Shown: piece after piece, positions 53,579 through 64,000 of the stretch
How the letters are laid out: every line of letters begins with the position of its first letter
How positions within the stretch are numbered: the stretch's first letter is position 1
Source: Typhlomys cinereus
Lineage: Eukaryota; Chordata; Mammalia; Rodentia; Platacanthomyidae
Direction of reading: 5' to 3'
Assembly (NCBI GenBank): GCA_023101885.1
Contig: JALPQD010000027.1
Span: 5,495,021 to 5,559,020, forward strand
DNA: 64,000 nt
Translations under genes and position numbers: made by a program
The notes under the pieces: model-generated
Told to the model about the DNA's origin: nothing
The model's database searches: none
What the model saw: the letters and a program-made list of their open reading frames with translations, nothing else

Positions 53579-54619
53579 GAAGAAAATTTCAAAGGACAAA
53601 TTTTCAGAGAAAGGAACCTATAATAACAAGGTCTAACTTTCTGTCTGCATCTTACATTGTGCTGTACATGGCAGCGTATCTAGCAACTTCCTCTGCAAAG
53701 AGAACACTGCCAGAAAGATACTCCCCACTGAATCACAGAACTGGGGCAATGAATTCAATTGTCTAAATCTAGTTATTGACAAGCTCATAGACTTTCTTAA
53801 TTTATTCGCCTTTAGCTACCAGAGGAGTTTTACAGTGCTCAGAGACCTTTAATGATGAAAATATTTAAACCTAATTCCCACACATAATTCTAAAGACATC
53901 CTAAAAAGCAAAAAAAAAAAAAAAGACTCACATTATGGAAACAATTTATTCTCTCTCTCCTCTCCTCTACTTCACAAATATCCCTTCCCAAATGTAACAA
54001 CATCTCTCTCAGAGTTTTCTAATCACTAATGCAATACTGATTATGGCAAGAATCAGAAAGGTGACAAAACCCACTGGAGGAAAGAGTGTGGAATGTTGGC
54101 TATTGGTAACTTTCACTTTCAGGTGAGTGCTTACAAGAGACAGACTACCTGTCAAAACAGCCAAATTTCACATGACCAATCATATTTGCCTTCTCATGTG
54201 ATGTGAGATCACCTACGCTGTTTTTCTAATAGAATACGAGTCTAGTCATAAGGAAAAATTAAGTCTAGAATATTAACCATTCATAAGAAAGCTAGGATAG
54301 ACTTGTCAGAAATAAAAACTTCGTAAGAAAAGGGGGGAAATTACAGAGGACCAAGAGACATGTGTAAGCAAATCAAAATTGGTTGCATTTGACTAGATTT
54401 TAGGTTTTCAAATAATTACTGAGGACACTTACTTAACAACTGAGGTGCCATGAATATGGTCAGTATTTTACCAGTGTAATATTTCTTGGGTATGGTTGAA
54501 AGAGGGAAAGAGAATGCATGAGAGAAAATGGAGAGAGGTGAGGGAGGGTAAAGGTGAGGGAGGGTAAAAGGGAGAAAACTCATGCAAAATGCTATACCAA
54601 CTTTCAAACATCTCACCCC

Positions 54620-54692
54620 TACCTCCCAGAAAGATCTTGTTATGTAGTCCAGGCTCGTTTCCAATTCACAATCCTCCTGCCTCAGTCATGGC
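54620..54692 (-). repeat. B1-like SINE fragment
   Basis: gatcttgttatgtagtccag and ctcgtttccaattcacaatc with ctcctgcctcag: the 3' two thirds of a B1 in reverse. Confidence 0.65.
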
Positions 54693-55814
54693 TTTTTCCT
54701 TTTACTTTCTGAGGTAAATTCTTGTAGTTCCCATAGCATTTTAACTTTTTAAGTCAAACAGCTTTAAATGTTGAGTACATTTATTAGAACTTTTTAAAAG
54801 TTATAAACATAACCAAGGACTCTAACATTATGGGGTGGGTAGACTATCTCAGAACAATGCCTCACTATGAACTGACCTCTAGAAATAATCTAAAGTAAAG
54901 ACATTTTATGTAAGCACAACAGAAGCATAAGAGGACATGATCTTGCTAAGGAAAGGCTTTCCTACTACTCTGTTCCAGGCAGGGCCCACCTTGTGCAGAA
55001 AAACTAGCCTGCCACTTGGTATCCTTCACTGGAGACACACTACAGAAACCCAAGAAATGCAAGGCATCTGACCCCTGGAAATTTTTATCTCCTTAAAAAG
55101 CTCCATTTACCAAACATAGTACTATATCGTGAAAAGAAGAAATTTACTTCCTGTGGTCTGATTTCCTCATATGTACACACATATACATGTATGTGTGTTC
55201 TGGGGATCAATTAGGGGCTCCTACATATCATGTAAATAGTGCCACTATCAGCACCTTGCAGTCTATTTCAATTTTCAACCAGAATAATCCACTGGGTTTC
55301 CCAAGAGCTGTCAAGAAACAATAAAAGTACAAGCTTCTTGAATCTTGATTTGGCAAAGATATTTTTACTTAAAAAAATCACACACATCTGCAGTATGACG
55401 CTTTCTTTGACTTGGGGTGCAACACAGGACAGAACTTGCAGTTAGAACACCTGAGAAGCACCTTAATTCTCACTTACTTTACAGTTGGGCAACTGGAGCA
55501 CAGCCACAAGTAACATAACCCGTTTTACAGCAGTGAGATTGTCCTGTTCATGATTCTATACCACAGTCCCTGCCGCCCTACTTGAAAATAGTTCTTAAAT
55601 AAGCCAGGACTCACATGCTAGCTTGGTTGTTCTTTCTGATTTGATGAGCTGTAAAGATGAGTAACCAAACACAAAGAAATTAGTAATCACATGGAGAAGT
55701 CCATTGCCTTGTGATCTGTGAAGTTCCTCCCTCCTGACACCCTTATACCTGCTGTGACAAGTCTTCTATAATCTTATGATATAGTTAAATGACATTTAGC
55801 AATTTTTTTGAAAA

Positions 55815-55893
55815 TCTACTTGGTGCTTGGGACTGAATTCAGGGCCTTGTGCAGGCTAAGCAGGTACTCTCCTACCAAGGACAGCCCAGTTAT
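55815..55893 (-). repeat. ID-like SINE relic
   Basis: gggactgaattcagggcctt, gtgcaggctaagcaggtact and accaaggacagccca in reverse; upstream of the next SINE. Confidence 0.55.
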
Positions 55894-55900
55894 ACAGTAT

Positions 55901-56174
55901 TTTTTTTTAAATTTTTATTATTCACTTATTTTTTTTTAGGGCGATTGTGTGTATGTGTGTGTCGGAGGGCATTATGAGTCCCCGTGGAAGCCCAAGGACA
56001 ACTTTGGGAATCATCCTGGATTGCTTTTACCTCCTCTTCGCATTGCTCCAGGCCAGAAGTGCAGGCCACCACCATTTCTGCTTAGCGTTTTTACATGGGA
56101 CCTGGGATCTGAACTGAGGACCATCTGCTTTTGAGGCAGAGTCTTTTTAATCCCTGAGCCATCTCTCCAGCCCA
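55901..56174 (-). repeat. B2-headed SINE
   Basis: T-rich start, gtgtgtcggagggcattatg, ggaatcatcctggattgctt, acatgggacctgggatctga, head ccctgagccatctctccagc. Part of the body (about 30 bp) is missing near 56045. Confidence 0.92.
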
Positions 56175-58044
56175 GTTATGCAGTATTTTTAATGGACTGT
56201 ACCTGAGGCATTTTCCTTCTTAGCTCAAGGGGAAAGTACTCATGATCTCAGCATTTCCTGCCTACTTCACATATGTATGCAGTTACATTAAAAACACAGT
56301 GCTTGATTACTTATCACCTAAGACTAACATAATGTATCTTTTATTTGTTATCAATGTGTCATTAAAAAGTGTTGAGCACTACTTTCTAATTGTATTTAAA
56401 AACCTTTAAGTAGGCCTAGGAAGTTTATGAAGAGGAGAGGTACTGTTTGGCTTATGGACAAGACATCAGACTGCCTTCTAAAAACTTACCTTTATATCCA
56501 CTGGTCAGTGCTCTACCCTAACCACAAAGCTTCCTTGTACACTAGAAGGTGAGAGAACCACAGCTAGCCCAAGCACAGAGAGTAAGTGATAAAGGAAGCT
56601 TGGTCCCAAATGGGACATCTATATAATCCCCTACCACCACCCAAGGCTTAGAGAACATGGAGGAAGAGAGTATAGTAAGCAATGTAAGAGCCAGAGAGAG
56701 GGAAAGACCCTAAATAGTACCTTCTGGTATGACAGGGTACTGCACCTATTGAGTTCACTAAACTGTTTATTTCCACAAGTCCTGCCCAAAATGTGCCTGT
56801 CAACATTCCACCACTGTACAAAGAGCATACCAGGCTCCAACCCTTCCCAAGGGACCAGTGGGAGCTAATGCGGCCATGGGGAAGGGAACCACTTTTACCC
56901 ACTGATACGTGGTCTATGCTTCAGCAAGTGCTCAGGCTCATGCTAATTCAGGCAACCCTACTGTGAAAAAAGACTGGCTGGTAAGAAAGGTTTGAAGTGG
57001 GAGGACAGAGGAGGGACTCAGGTAATTCAGGTGAAAATGACTTAAACTCTTTGCATCCCTGTACACACATATACCTTGTATACATGTACTAAACTATTTA
57101 AGAGCCAAAAAAAAGCCCTATAAAGTATGTTAGGTATAAGACTACCACTTGCTACTTTTGACTGTCCAAAATCTTTCAAAATTGAAAAGACAGAGGCAGA
57201 AATAGACGAAGTGATTTGTGCTGAGCAGACACTTAGATCTGAATACATAACTCTATTTAAACTGATTAGCCTTTACTCTTAATTAGTACAGTATTTTGAC
57301 TCTACGTAGAAACTAAAGCTAACGAAATACTGACGCAATTATGAAAGTCTGTTAAAATTTGACAGCTTAAAATGGAAACACATGAGAGCAAGAGGGTCTT
57401 CAAGATACTTACCTGCTCTCTTATCTCTTACTCTCAATCTCAGGACATGAAACTCCAAAATAATTCAACATCAAAGTTTAGTCAGCATAATGTTCAAGAA
57501 TCCTGATTAGGGGTGAGGGGGCAAAGCTACAAAAGACACTGAGGCAGAGCACTGGGACAGGAGAGGAATCAGTTAAAGATGACTGATGAGAGTTCAGGGA
57601 ATGATAACCAAGCACTTTAAAACCATGGTGAGAGACTATAGCCATCACCAGCACAAAAAGTTTGCCAGGGAAAACTAGTAATTGGACGGGGCAAAAAAAA
57701 TCTTTGCTGTGTCTACTCTTGCCCTCTATCCACCCAAAATAAACACATGCAAACTAAAAACAACCCAGATTATCCTGTTTAACTCAACATATGAAGGAGA
57801 AAAATCTAGGATGGCAAAGGACGAATAATCTATGAGATGTGTTCAATCAACACTCCATATGCAAAAGGGCACCAGTGATGGTGAAGCAAATCATCATGAG
57901 TCAAAAGGTTGAAGTGGAAGGGTTGTACCTACAGGTAGTTCACAGAATCTGAAACCTGGGCCAAAGCAGAGATTCCTAAGAGTTTCTTCCCTACAGATTG
58001 AAAAGTAAACAGGATAAAAACTGACCTAAATGATTTTATAATCT

Positions 58045-58218
58045 ACTTTTTTGGGGGGGAAGGGGAGTGTCAAGAGTCTCTTGTGATAACCTAGAATATC
58101 CTGCTTCTACTGTAGTTTTGGGATTAGATTACAGGCTGTGTGTCCAGCCATGGCTGGAACTAGGGGTTCTGCGTTCTAGACAATTACTCTATCCATGGAG
58201 CTACAATACAAACCCAGC
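58045..58218 (-). repeat. B4-like SINE relic
   Basis: tgtagttttgggattagatt, tctagacaattactctatcc, atggagctacaatacaaacc: composite of B1-like and ID-like pieces in reverse. Confidence 0.5.
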
Positions 58219-58849
58219 CCACAACCATGCCCACTGAAGGATAGTCTTAAAAGGTAGGGAATGTGAGGTGGGGGCATAATATTTGTCATCATTTGAAATA
58301 ATCAGTGGGCAAAGGAGTAAAACAAAACAAAGATCTGGAGGAAGAAAAGCATGAACAAGACCAAAGTGGAAGGATAAGCAAGACACAGAGTCACTTGGCA
58401 AGGGAGGGACAACTTGGTTCAAGCAGCAGGTTTTCACAATGAAACTGGCAATGTAAGTAGTCAAGGCCTGTAAGTGAAGTTCAAAAATGGAAACTTTAAC
58501 TAATCAGAGAGACAAAGATGGTAATTAGGGGAGCAGAGAACAGATTTTCATTTAAAGAGTGATTGCTGCTGCTAGGTGAGTGGATGAGCCCTCTGAGGGC
58601 AGTGTGCCGAAAGAAGCAGCAGAGCTGATGGCTGACTTGTGGGAGGGTAATAATAAATTCCATTTAGATCAAGTTCTAATAATACTGCAACCAAAAAAAA
58701 AAAAAAAAAAGATCACAAGTATCTCTAGCAGTCCTGCAAGTCAGTCTAAATAGTGAGAATTCTGACAGTGATGCTTCTGAATAATCAAAGTGTACCTGAC
58801 TTCTAATTCAGGTAGTAGCTGAATTCATGTTTTAAAGAAAACTTATTTG

Positions 58850-58965
58850 GAGCTGACTGCAGTGGTGTACACTGGAATCCCTGAGCTCAAAGGGGAAAAA
58901 GGAGGCTCATCACAAGTTAGAGGTTAATCTGTTGTTCATAGTGAAACCCTGTCACAAAACAAAAC
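58850..58965 (+). repeat. B1-like SINE relic
   Basis: gactgcagtggtgtacactg, ggaatccctgagctcaaagg, tagtgaaaccctgtcacaaa in B1 order, with A-rich end. Confidence 0.55.
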
Positions 58966-59040
58966 CTATTTGAAAGAATTCTACATTTGAAGAAAAGTTG
59001 TAAAAACAACCCAGATTCCCTGCATGTATTTCACCCAATT

Positions 59041-59348
59041 CTTTTTTTTTTAATTTTTTTATTATTATTTATTCAACTGTGTGCATATGCGTGTGTACGT
59101 GCGCGCGCGCGTGTGTGTGTGTGTGTGTGTGTGTTTGTGTATGTGTAGAACCACGGACGAATTCGCGAACCACCATGGACGCCTCCACCTCCTTCTGCCC
59201 GGGGATTCACAGGCTCCGCCCTACCAGGACCAGAAGCGCAGGCCGCCCCCGCTTCCGCCTGGCGTCTATACGTGGGATCTGGGATCCGGACTCGGGACCT
59301 TCCGCCTGCAAGGCGGAGGCTTAACCCCTGAGCCACCTCTCCAGCCCC
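59041..59348 (-). repeat. Young, CpG-rich B2-headed SINE
   Basis: Same family as the others but with CpG retained at most positions that are TG or CA elsewhere: gacgaattcgcgaaccacca, agaagcgcaggccgcccccg, gcttccgcctggcgtctata, gggatccggactcgggacct. The head reads, in SINE sense, ggctggagaggtggctcagg (A-box region) and ggtcccgagtccgga (B-box region), so the internal Pol III promoter looks close to intact. The tail is (GT)n/(GC)n on the plus strand. Confidence 0.95.
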
Positions 59349-59652
59349 CCAACTCTTCTTAATAGCTGTATTCTAAGCACTTTGGGGGCAATGACTAAAA
59401 TTGGACATTCACACTTACATCACACTGCAGGAGTCATCTGCTGCCATCAAACTGCAACAAGCTTGGGAAACACTACGAATTCCAGATGCCCACAAGGCAG
59501 AAGAGAGGTGAGACAGGGAGGACCTTCGAGTCCCAACAATAGTTTATATGTTTTTCATTTGTACCTGAAGAATATATGATTGTAAAGATTACAAGTAGAA
59601 ATTTCATTTTTTAGCACAAATTTTAATGACATGATTTTAAAAATAGATTGGG

Positions 59653-59925
59653 CTAGAGAGAGGACTCAGGAGTTAAGACTCCATCTTGCGAGCAGAAGGT
59701 CCTGAGTTCAGATCCCAGATCCTACGTAAAAATGCCAGGTGAAAACGACCGAGGCCTGTACTTCTGGCCCTGGTGGGCAGAGTCTGGGAAATCCCAGAGC
59801 AAAGCAGAAAGAAGGTAGAAGCAATCCAGGATAATTCCCAAAGTCACCCTTGGTCCTCTACAGGGACACACAAGTGTCCTCCTGTCCTCTCTCTCTTTCA
59901 CACACATACACACACACACACACAC
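59653..59925 (+). repeat. B2-headed SINE
   Basis: Nearly complete: gggctagagagaggactcag, gcagaaggtcctgagttcag, atcctacgtaaaaatgccag, gaaatcccagagcaaagcag, cctctacagggacacacaag and CA tail. Confidence 0.94.
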
Positions 59926-59962
59926 ATATTTAAAAACTGAAAAAAGATTAAAAACTAAAAAG

Positions 59963-60050
59963 GGGGTTGGGGATTTAGCTCAGTGGTAGAGCGCTTGCCT
60001 AGCAAGCGCGAGGCCCTGGGTTCGGTCCCCAGCACCGGGAAAAAAAAAAA
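59963..60050 (+). repeat. ID element (BC1-type SINE), near consensus
   Basis: ggggttggggatttagctca followed by gtggtagagcgcttgcctag, caagcgcgaggccctgggtt and cggtccccagcaccggg, then an A run. Both boxes of the tRNA-Ala-like Pol III promoter are intact (A box tttagctcagtggtaga, B box ggttcggtccc) and CpGs are retained. The family derives from the neuronal BC1 RNA gene. Inserted 40 bp after another SINE. Confidence 0.96.
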
Positions 60051-60589
60051 GGGAAAAACTAAAAAGATTAAGAAATGTATCAAGCTATCACAACTGGAGC
60101 AAATGTGCCTTATGCTTGAGTTAGAACTGAAACAGGAATCTAGATGCCATCTCTGGCATGTTAAAATTGTTCAGTTTACATGTCTTTGGTATTTAGTATG
60201 TCCACACGCTCCCAGTGACTCATTCAAATATAAACTCATTTAGAACAGAAAGATTTAATAAGTCTTTAGAAGAAATACATTCTTGTACTAACTTTTTAAA
60301 TAAATGCTAAATGATCTGCATATTACTACTGCAGGGAAAACAGGTCATTTAAAAATCCCAACATTTCTCTCAATGAATCAATGTAGTAGATTGTACAAGC
60401 AATGCAATTGAATTATACATAACGATGGTGAAATATTTCATAGATGTTCACCTATCTCTGATGAGCATACTAAAGAGTATTTCTTTCCTTTTGTGGATGT
60501 TTTATAACTTAATAAGAAAATTTCATTTACACAAAAAACAGTCTTAAGTAATTGTTTACAGATCAAGATAGATTAAAAACAAAACTCAA

Positions 60590-60808
60590 GGACTGGAGAG
60601 ATGGCTCAACGGTTAAGACTCTGCTTCACAAGCAGAAGGTTCTGAGTTTGATCCCAGGTCCAGGCAGAAACTGCTGTGGCCTGTACTTGGGGCCCCTGAT
60701 GAGCAAAGCTTGGGAAATCCCAGAACAAAGCAAAAAGGAAGTAGAAGCAATCCAGGATGATTAGCAAAGTCACCCATGGGCCTCCACAGGGGCGCACAGT
60801 GCCCTCTG

Positions 60809-60856
<48 letters not shown>
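60590..60856 (+). repeat. B2-headed SINE with (AC)n tail
   Basis: ggactggagagatggctcaa, gcagaaggttctgagtttga, gcaatccaggatgattagca, gtgccctctgatacacacac and a (CA)n tail of about 46 bp. Confidence 0.94.
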
Positions 60857-60857
<1 letters not shown>

Positions 60858-61504
60858 TAAGGAGAGATCAGATTTCCTAAAGTCATCCTCTGATTTCCAT
60901 CCATGCACACTCTCTCTTTCTTCCTCTTTTTTCTCTTAAAATAAAAATAAATAAAAAAAATTTTTTTAAAAAGCCCACAGGTTGGCATATGGACCCAAAC
61001 AACTTCTATGCAAAACAGGAAACTATATAAAATAGGATGAATTTTTAATACTCAAAAAGATTAAAGGCAAAAGGATACATTACTTATAACAGAGGAGACT
61101 GAAAAGCAAAATTTAAGAGCCAAGGGCAAATGATTGTATTTTCCTAAAATGATATGTCAAAATAGCTAAAATGGAGAAAAGTATAAAAAACTACAAAGAA
61201 GTAGGATGTCAATATAAAACAATTAAGGAAATCTACCAACATCTCCATGAGAAAGCTAATGTCAGCTCCACATTTCCAAAGTAATGAGAGAGTGCCTGTT
61301 TGTCAGAGCTTGCTTCAAGAATTCCTGGACCCAAACAGATTCTTCAAAGGACTAAAAACCTGTCCGGAGGCTGGAGAGAGGTCCTAACAGTCGCTTGTGG
61401 GAGACAGGAAAATGAAAGGGCCCAAGAAGCACAGCACAAAAACCTAACTGTTAATAATCTGGCAGATAAGGCACACAAATCTTTCAGAAGAGATGTCAGA
61501 ACAA

Positions 61505-61700
61505 GCCTGTAATCCCAATTACAAGCAGGCTGAGGCAGGAAGATGACAAGTTCGAGGTTTAGCTGCGTAAGATACACAGCAAGTTCAAGGTCAGTGTATG
61601 AAACTTAGACAGACACTGCCTCAAAATAAAACTTCACAAAGACTGGGAATGCAGAGCATTTGCCTAGTATGGGTTTAACCACAGCACCACACATATAGTA
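61505..61700 (+). repeat. B4-like SINE
   Basis: B1-like half (agcctgtaatcccaattaca, gcaggctgaggcaggaagat, tacacagcaagttcaaggtc) followed by an ID-like half (tgggaatgcagagcatttgc, ttaaccacagcaccacac). Confidence 0.75.
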
Positions 61701-64000
61701 AAGGATGCAAATTAGTAAGGACATAGGTAGTGTGAGAAAATTATTTTAAAATTCACCTTAAAATGTGAATGTCTGAAAGGTTTGAATACACATGAAGACA
61801 ATAAAACCTTAGTTAGATAAAAATTAACCCATCGCACTTGGTGACAAATTTTTAAGAGCTGACAATGTTTAATAACTGAAATGTTAACTCCTAAATATCC
61901 TCAAGGTATATTTTAACCCCATCTTCCATATTTACAAAATGTGTACAATGTCAATAAATGGCTCAAGGGCTGTATGCTAGAAGTTTCTAGTAAAAAAACT
62001 TTAACTATTAGGTTACCAACCCTTCATTTATTTTAGCTCCCATTAGGCAATGACATAAGGTTGATGTCAGGATGTAAGGGACACATGTCCCTAAAGTGAG
62101 TTACATTATTTCATCTTCAAATCCCTCTGAGACTGGTATAAATTTATCTTATACACGGAGAGTCACATCATTTCCTTTTCAAAACCTACTGAAGCAGGTG
62201 AGGCAGGAAAATTTAGAGAATGCTGAGTGCACTAAAGACACTGAACTGAGGTTTAGAGAGCTGTGCAATTAAAGCAGATACTAACCACTAGAGGCTGCTT
62301 AAATCCAATTAATATTAAACAAAATCCTAAATTCAGTCTTTCAGTTACCCTGGTCACATTTCAGTTTTTCAAGTGTTTATGTAGTAATAATGTGCATCAT
62401 GCTAGGAAAGGCTGATACAGAATGTCTCTTACTGTGAAAAGTTCTATGCACTGTTTGAGGACCGTAAGTACTGCATAGTATACCTTGACTATAAAAATGG
62501 ATGTGTACTTGAACTCATGTAAAGGTGGATGAAGAGAGCCTATTCCGCACAGTTGTACATGAACCTCCACATGCATACAATGTCATATGTGCTTTAGTTC
62601 AATGCTCCAAGACAATAAAAATAATCAATAAAATTATCACTACACTTGAACCAATATTTCTAGTATTTTATTATTTTCCTCAACTCATTTATCACTACCT
62701 AGACTACATATGTTCTAAACTCTCTCTCCTCCCCCTGCCCCCCTTCCTAGCACCTCTCCTTATTTAGTGAATGCTGGCCTCAAATTCCTGATCCTTCTGC
62801 CTCATTCTCTCAAGTGCTGTGCCATTATACTTGGCTAAACGTATACTTCTCTAGCACTGCAGATTCTATGGCTCAATCTGAATTACATAAATGTAATGTA
62901 TTCTAAAATCCGATATTGAAAGTATATTTTGTACATTCCTTTGTTAAGTAGTTCACACGTTTTTTTCAATGAATCTTGACTATACAAATAGATCTCTGTC
63001 ACTTCTGTTTCTCTACTTCTTGGAGAGTATATCACTCTTGCTAGTAGCCTGGTCTGGCATTTGACATAGTTCACTTCCACCCCAAGAGTGAAAACATAAT
63101 CTATAACAAACTATTGTGTCTTCGGTCACAAGTAAGAGTAAACACAGGTTTAATGTTGGGCCATCTGGAATCTTCTTCGATCTTCATTGTCACTGGTTCA
63201 TTCCTACCTGGCTCAGAGCCATAAGGACCAAACAGGCCAGGACCCGTGGCAGCACTTCCTCCTAGCAAAATAAATGAAACTTGGTGCACCTGCACAGAAT
63301 GAGAGTCAGTTGTACCACGGAGACCTGGACCTCATGAGTAGCATATGTTCTTCATATGTGCACTCATAGAAAGTCACAGTTGCCTTTCCTTCAGTTGGGT
63401 TCTTTGGATTTCTAGTGCATACATTAAAAGAACAGGAATTCAGAGTTCTAAGTCCCTTAGTATTATTTCAGAAGGAAAGTAAGAATAAATCTTTGTTAGC
63501 TATATATGATTAAAAAGCAGGAGAGAGGAGAAGGGAGGCGGGAGGAGAGGAGCAGCAGGGAGAGAAAGAGGGGAAGAGAAAAAGGGAGTGAGGGGATGGG
63601 GAGAGGGAGATATCATCAATAACTCCCACTTAAGGAATACTACAATACACTATAATGCTAATTTCATGCTGAATAAGCAAACAAAGTAGTGCTTGTCCTC
63701 CAGCTCCACATTCTGAACTTTGACTTGCAGTTTAAAGTCATTGATTAAGGGGAGGGAAGGAATTCTGTTTCATTCGAAGTTTCAGTCTGTGTCACATGAT
63801 AACTAATGGCACCTTTTCTAGAAGAGTCAATACACTTTAAAGAGTGCCAGAGCAGCATAGCCTAGGTATACAGGTAGGTGATAATTTTAAGATGTTAAAC
63901 TTTAGTAGAATTCCAACAGGCTTTTTTTTTCCGAACTGAACTCTAACTTGTTTCAAAATGACAATGTTTTTATAAAAAATGATTTTTCTCCCCAACTAAG
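61701..64000. other. Repeat-poor AT-rich right end
   Basis: Non-coding by eye. Contains a B1-like fragment near 62765-62840 and a purine-rich tract at about 63515-63612. The minus-strand frame at 63101-63295 (GPYGSEPGRNEPVTMKIEED) is unsupported by flanking splice logic. No CpG island or R3HDM1 promoter is visible. Confidence 0.6.
63515..63612. repeat. Purine-rich GGAGA tract
   Basis: About 95 bp almost entirely A and G on the plus strand, GA/GGA motifs with two short interruptions. Low complexity. Confidence 0.85.

Noticed and set aside
59073..59362. Overlapping ORFs of 81-93 codons, GC-rich and gene-like
   Set aside because: The sequence is the CpG-rich SINE; its head and body match the other copies base for base in many blocks.
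59983..60243. Possible tRNA gene, from strong tRNA-like A and B boxes at 59963-60040
   Set aside because: The sequence is the ID/BC1 SINE: it starts ggggttggggattt, lacks a proper acceptor-stem pairing and ends in an A run.

Overview
This is a stretch of AT-rich mammalian nuclear DNA from a rodent. Two things show this: the interspersed repeats (one near-perfect ID/BC1-type SINE, B1 and B4-like relics, B3-like relics, an L1 3' end) and a split gene with GT/AG introns. The most abundant repeat is a tRNA-headed SINE with a B2-like start, a lineage-specific body and a CA-rich tail. Its body does not match the mouse/rat B2 tail as I remember it, so the host is probably not Mus or Rattus. I cannot name the species.

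The gene is R3HDM1, on the minus strand. Fourteen consecutive coding exons run from the start codon at 36103 down to 5814. Together they give 1,617 nt, which is 539 codons with every exon phase matching. This covers the N-terminal domain, the R3H nucleic-acid-binding domain, the SUZ motif and the beginning of the Ser/Pro/Gln-rich tail. The 3' half of the gene lies to the left of base 1. The promoter and upstream untranslated exons lie to the right, beyond or inside the repeat-rich 36-64 kb region, where I see no CpG island.

Layout: 1-5.8 kb is an intron with a dense SINE cluster, a local duplication and a perfect 33-bp inverted repeat. 5.8-12 kb holds exons 8-14, 15.7-16.1 kb exons 6-7, 22.2-27.8 kb exons 2-5, and 35.9-36.1 kb the start-codon exon. 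27.8-35.9 kb is a long intron with LTR-like and hAT-like relics. 36-64 kb contains no recognised R3HDM1 coding exon; it carries an L1 3' end (44.9-46.4 kb), many SINEs, a young-looking CpG-rich SINE and an ID element.

There is no bacterial, phage, CRISPR or operon content. The best candidates for something undescribed are the duplication-plus-hairpin at 4.1-4.85 kb and an unidentified, spliceable ORF on the minus strand at 50.1-50.9 kb. Almost all long ORFs elsewhere are open simple repeats or antisense SINEs.
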